A model generated the notes under the pieces. It searched no databases and was not told the origin of the DNA. It saw nothing but the letters and a program-made list of their open reading frames with translations. Positions 5,743-8,178 of a stretch of 8,178 bases of DNA are shown one piece after another. This stretch comes from an uncultured Collinsella sp. (GTDB lineage Bacteria > Actinomycetota > Coriobacteriia > Coriobacteriales > Coriobacteriaceae). The stretch's first letter is position 1. Each line of letters opens with the position of its first letter. The translations under genes were made by a program, and so were the position numbers. The stretch lies in NCBI GenBank assembly GCA_937950415.1, contig CALFDL010000140.1:1-8178 (forward strand), read 5' to 3'.

Positions 5743-6621
5743 TTATTTGCCCGCCGTGGCGGTGCCGGAGTGCGAAGGGGCGACGACCTTGAGCGGCTTT
5801 ACGAGAGAATCCTCGTGCGAAGCCGGCGTGGCTATCTCTTCGTTTTTGGCTTTGGTGGACTCGGAGCGAGTGATTTCCTCATCGAGTGCATCGATGTCGG
5901 CGTCCTCGACCACGGCGTTGAGCGACTCAAAAACGCGGTTCTTGAGCAGCGCGGTGTGCACGCCCTCCGTCAGGTCGTGAAGCTTCTTAAACGCACGCTC
6001 GAGCTTGGCGTCGCGCTCGTCATCGGAGGTATCCATTCCAAGCATGCTCACGAGCACCTGCTCAAACATCGAGGACTCGCGGTTGGCGGAAGACACGTAC
6101 TGACGCAGGTTGCGTGGCTCGATATGGAAGCGCGACAGCTCGGAGCAGTAACGGATGATCGGAAAATCGCGACCATCGACGAGCTCACGATTCTGCGGAC
6201 TCTTGATGATGCGAATGAGGTCGTTCTCGGCGAGCGAGCGGATAAACGAAATCTCGACGCCCAGCATATCGGGAATGGTCTCGATGGGATGCAGCTTTTG
6301 CTTAGTCTCCTTGGGCTCCGTCTTGAGCGGAACATCGGACAGCAAGCCCACCTCGTAGGCGAGCGTTGACAGGTCCGTGGCGTTTTCCAAGCGCTGCTTA
6401 ATCACGTTGAGAGGCATGTAGCGGGTCTTCTGCAAATGCAGGATGACCTCCAGGCGATCAACGTCCTCCTTAGAGTACTGACGGTATCCCTTAGGCGTAC
6501 GATGAGGGGTAATGAGCCCCTCATCTTCTAGAAATCTAATTTTTGAGTTCGAAAGATCGGGGTATGCGCCTCGAAGTAGGTTGACGACTTGGCCGATACT
6601 CAGATAGTTGCGTTCGGCCAT
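5743..6621 (-). CDS. ftsR: MerR-family regulator, FtsR-like (Rv1828 type)
   Basis: The product has 292 residues. The N-terminal winged helix (about 5-78) is of MerR type: YLSIGQVVNLL (6-16), SKIRFLEDEGLITPHRTPKG (26-45) and the wing YRQYS (46-50), followed by a helix with YMPLNVIKQRL (68-78). This wording, especially SKIRFLEDEGL with RTPKGYR, is that of the actinobacterial group including Mycobacterium Rv1828 and Corynebacterium FtsR, the latter described as an activator of ftsZ. Residues about 115-190 form a second helical domain. The last 45 residues are polar and probably disordered, making it longer than Rv1828. No metal-binding cysteine pattern of classical MerR proteins is seen. It starts 3 nt after the FHA stop, with GGTGAG of the FHA gene as a likely ribosome site, so translation is probably coupled. 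Direct control of ftsZ here is inference. Confidence 0.88.
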   Translation of the reverse strand: MAERNYLSIGQVVNLLRGAYPDLSNSKIRFLEDEGLITPHRTPKGYRQYSKEDVDRLEVILHLQKTRYMPLNVIKQRLENATDLSTLAYEVGLLSDVPLKTEPKETKQKLHPIETIPDMLGVEISFIRSLAENDLIRIIKSPQNRELVDGRDFPIIRYCSELSRFHIEPRNLRQYVSSANRESSMFEQVLVSMLGMDTSDDERDAKLERAFKKLHDLTEGVHTALLKNRVFESLNAVVEDADIDALDEEITRSESTKAKNEEIATPASHEDSLVKPLKVVAPSHSGTATAGK

Positions 6622-6624
6622 GCC

Positions 6625-7059
6625 CTACTCACCGGTTTCGATGCGCTCCGGCGTGCTCTCGTGGTAGATGAGCGTAAACGTACCGATCTGGACGGAAGAA
6701 CCGTCGTGCAGCGGGGCTGCATTGACGATGGCACCGTCGACCCAGGTGCCATTGAGCGAGCCCAAGTCCTCGATGCGAGCGCCGAGGCCCTCGCGGATAA
6801 TGCGCGCGTGGCTGCGCGAAACAGTCATGTCGTTGAGGAAGATGCCGTTCGCAGGATCGCGGCCAATGGTGGTCACGTCGTCCTCGAGCTCAAAGGCGGC
6901 ACCAGTCTGCGGACCCTTGACGATGGACAGAACGGGGGCGGTGATGCGCACGTTGGCCATGAGGTCGGGAACGGTGACGTCGCTTGAAGGCACGCGGAAT
7001 ACGCAGGTAGCGTCAGCAGTCTTATCATTCTGAGGCATATTGTTAACCATGTTGTCCAT
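6625..7059 (-). CDS. garA: GarA/OdhI-like FHA domain protein
   Basis: The product has 144 residues. The FHA domain (about 42-132) keeps the phosphopeptide-binding residues: G66-R67, SRSH at 81-84 and NGT at 103-105. The N-terminal tail has DATCVFR (16-22), which lines up with ETTSVFR of GarA, where the two threonines are phosphorylated by PknG and PknB. Only the second threonine (T18) remains here. In GarA and OdhI the phosphorylated tail folds onto the FHA domain and switches off binding to glutamate and 2-oxoglutarate enzymes. The partner enzymes here are unknown. The start is the ATG at 7059, with AGGGG 5 nt upstream; an in-frame TTG at 7092 is less likely. It precedes the FtsR-like gene by 3 nt, as in other Actinobacteria. 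The 66-nt gap before it holds only a small GCGG/CCGC hairpin. Confidence 0.9.
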   Translation of the reverse strand: MDNMVNNMPQNDKTADATCVFRVPSSDVTVPDLMANVRITAPVLSIVKGPQTGAAFELEDDVTTIGRDPANGIFLNDMTVSRSHARIIREGLGARIEDLGSLNGTWVDGAIVNAAPLHDGSSVQIGTFTLIYHESTPERIETGE

Positions 7060-7064
7060 GACAA

Positions 7065-7069
7065 CCCCT
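7065..7069 (-). promoter_or_regulatory. Ribosome binding site of the FHA gene
   Basis: AGGGG on the minus strand lies 5 nt before the ATG at 7059. It supports this start over the TTG at 7092, whose upstream sequence is AT-rich and has no purine-rich site. Confidence 0.65.
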
Positions 7070-7125
7070 AACTTATCGCGGACGTGCCGCAAATAATGAA
7101 CCGTACGTAATCATACCCCAATGAA

Positions 7126-7830
7126 TCAGTCTTCGATTTCAGGGTTCAGAAAGTCGATGTCCTCGTCCTCGGGATGCGCGAGAGCCTGTTTAATGGCCAC
7201 TCCGCCCTTAATGGAGTAGATGACAGCCGTGAGCATGGAGAAGATCACGCCGCCATACACGAAGAAGATGCCGAGGGGCACCGAGCTTCCGTTGAGACCC
7301 GGGAAGGCCGCGAAGGTCGAAGGTAAAAGGCGCAGGCCGTCAATAACGGGGAAACCGAGCAGCATGAGCGAGAAGCCGGTCATGAGCAGCGCTGTGGCAA
7401 TCTTTCCGGGAAAGACGACATCGATGGGGCGACGGTGATAATGACGCACGATAAGCGTGCCGATGCCCAGATAGATGTCGCGGCCGATAATGAGCACGCA
7501 GACCCAGATGGGCAGCTCTCCTCGGACCACCAGTCCAAGTACGCCGGTGAACAGCAGCGCACGGTCGCAAATGGGGTCCATGACCTTGCCGAGCCACGAG
7601 ACCGTTTTGGTCATGCGGGCGATCTGACCGTCCATCCAGTCGGTGGAGGCGGCAACAGCGTAGATAACGATGGCGATGACGCGGTTGTTATCCGTCACAA
7701 ACAGGTACAGAAATACCAGAGTGAGGATCAGGCGCGTAAAGGTGATGAAATTGGAGATCGTAAAGATCTTATTCGACGGGTAATCGGAAGTGCCGATAAG
7801 CTCCTTTTTGATCTTCTTTTTGATGCCCAC
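7126..7830 (-). CDS. pgsA: CDP-alcohol phosphatidyltransferase, probably phosphatidylglycerophosphate synthase
   Basis: The product (234 residues) is an integral membrane enzyme of the CDP-alcohol phosphatidyltransferase family. The full catalytic motif is present: D64, D67-G68, A71-R72, G81, D85 and D89. An N-terminal SNFITFTR segment (26-33) also fits the family. Several hydrophobic segments are visible, at about 34-46, 50-62, 92-102, 107-117, 145-162 and 187-205, and the C-terminal tail is acidic. PgsA joins CDP-diacylglycerol and glycerol-3-phosphate, the first step to phosphatidylglycerol. A cardiolipin- or inositol-phosphate-type relative cannot be excluded. The start is taken as GTG at 7830, preceded by GGGGGAG. 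The frame stays open upstream to 7956, but those 42 residues are not family-like. It is the first gene of the leftward string. Confidence 0.85.
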   Translation of the reverse strand: MGIKKKIKKELIGTSDYPSNKIFTISNFITFTRLILTLVFLYLFVTDNNRVIAIVIYAVAASTDWMDGQIARMTKTVSWLGKVMDPICDRALLFTGVLGLVVRGELPIWVCVLIIGRDIYLGIGTLIVRHYHRRPIDVVFPGKIATALLMTGFSLMLLGFPVIDGLRLLPSTFAAFPGLNGSSVPLGIFFVYGGVIFSMLTAVIYSIKGGVAIKQALAHPEDEDIDFLNPEIED

Positions 7831-7834
7831 AGGA

Positions 7835-7841
7835 CTCCCCC
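7835..7841 (-). promoter_or_regulatory. Ribosome binding site of pgsA
   Basis: GGGGGAG on the minus strand, 4 nt before the GTG at 7830, decides the start against in-frame ATG codons upstream (the first at 7956). The spacing is slightly short, but no better site is present. Confidence 0.7.
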
Positions 7842-7866
7842 GCTGGTTAACGACAAAACTTTCGCT

Positions 7867-7895
7867 ACTATACCCGTTCCGGCGATGTCTATCCA
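7867..7895 (-). promoter_or_regulatory. Candidate promoter of the pgsA gene string
   Basis: On the minus strand, TGGATA (7895-7890; 4 of 6 to TTGACA) and TATAGT (7872-7867; 5 of 6 to TATAAT) are 17 nt apart. Transcription would start near 7860, about 30 nt before the GTG, so the long upstream extension of the pgsA frame would not be in the message. Confidence 0.5.
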
Positions 7896-7958
7896 GCGTA
7901 AGCATAGAGAGTCCAGACATATGGAGGATGCTACTGGGTTGTGCGGGATTCTGCATTT

Positions 7959-8015
7959 GTGTACATCAGCCTCCAAATATGATATTTTTCGGCATCTTTG
8001 ATGGCTGATGTACAC
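7959..8015. repeat. Perfect 13-bp inverted repeat with 31-nt spacer
   Basis: GTGTACATCAGCC (7959-7971) and GGCTGATGTACAC (8003-8015) are exact reverse complements. The spacer holds a second small palindrome, AAATAT-G-ATATTT (7975-7987). No T-run follows on the minus strand and only GTTTTG on the + strand, so it is a poor terminator. It lies about 65 nt upstream of the candidate pgsA -35 and may be an operator, possibly for an unseen gene to the right. Confidence 0.7.
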
Positions 8016-8137
8016 GTTTTGATTCGGTGATTACATCGATCGGGAAAGTTGTTGCCTTAAACAAATTAATCATGATGTGCGGGTCGAGAAGGGTTGGCGC
8101 CAAAAGAACCCAACGGCCGTTATGGCTTCGTTAGAAA

Positions 8138-8178
8138 CGCGCCCCACCATGGATGGTGAACCCGAAAGGTAAGGCGCG
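8138..8178. other. Possible structured RNA or leader element cut by the window edge
   Basis: CGCGCC (8138-8143) can pair with GGCGCG (8173-8178). Between them, CACCA (8145-8149) pairs with TGGTG (8154-8158) and ACC (8160-8162) with GGT (8168-8170), giving a compact three-helix junction. Just upstream lie GGGTT/AACCC and the palindrome AACGGCCGTT. The base pairing is visible; that it acts as RNA is only a guess. It matches no riboswitch that I recognise. Confidence 0.25.

Larger units (their letters stand above)
7831..8178. other. Region without a supported gene at the right edge
   Basis: No convincing coding region was found on either strand. The left part holds the pgsA ribosome site and promoter, the middle an inverted repeat (7959-8015), and the right a GC-rich stretch with several short hairpins. 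Short frames exist: nine codons from ATG 8001; a minus-strand frame open from the edge to a stop at 8070; and a + strand frame reaching a stop near 8171. None has a ribosome site or a recognisable product. Confidence 0.6.

Noticed and set aside
5722..6369. 215-codon + strand open frame opposite the MerR gene
   Set aside because: It lies fully within the well-supported FtsR-like gene, has no ribosome site and no recognisable motif; it arises from the codon bias of the true gene.
7831..7956. N-terminal extension of PgsA to the ATG at 7956
   Set aside because: The 42 extra residues are not family-like, the candidate promoter lies inside them, and GGGGGAG supports the GTG at 7830.
8001..8030. 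Nine-codon frame beginning ATGGCTGATG
   Set aside because: Too short, overlaps the right arm of the inverted repeat, and has no ribosome site.
8070..8178. Minus-strand frame open from the right edge, possibly the end of an outside gene
   Set aside because: About 35 codons with no recognisable sequence and no terminator after the stop; cannot be supported without the flanking DNA.

Overview
The window fits a moderately GC-rich gut actinobacterium of the class Coriobacteriia, probably Collinsella or a close relative. Three things point there. The FHA protein resembles GarA/OdhI and the MerR protein beside it resembles FtsR, a pairing typical of Actinobacteria. Ribosome sites of the GAAAGGA type recur. 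The complement also includes a DUF1836 protein, a DegV-family protein and a coiled-coil NlpC/P60 hydrolase. The genus is an inference; no rRNA or species marker is present.

Left part (1-2142): a glycosyltransferase of the MGDG synthase/MurG-like type runs leftward off the window. It diverges from a complete thioredoxin reductase gene, trxB, which ends at a strong hairpin terminator.

Middle part (2184-3945): a DUF1836 putative DNA-binding protein (+) and a DegV-family lipid-binding protein (-) converge on a bidirectional terminator. Their two promoters, about 1.65 kb apart, carry the same 28-nt element with 25 of 28 bases identical. In the degV copy it sits inside a perfect 16-bp inverted repeat that overlaps the -35 region. 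This is the most striking signal in the window and suggests one regulator, perhaps the DUF1836 protein itself, controls both genes.

Right part (3946-7830): five leftward genes are closely spaced and end at a hairpin plus T-run terminator: pgsA-type phosphatidyltransferase, GarA-like FHA protein, FtsR-like MerR regulator, apt, and a secreted NlpC/P60 peptidoglycan endopeptidase. Gaps are 66, 3, 40 and 32 nt, so they probably form an operon that joins phospholipid synthesis, a kinase-controlled FHA switch, a division-type regulator, purine salvage and wall hydrolysis.

Far right (7831-8178): no gene can be supported. It holds a likely pgsA promoter, a 13-bp perfect inverted repeat with a 31-nt spacer, and a GC-rich stretch at the edge that can fold into a three-helix shape cut by the window end.
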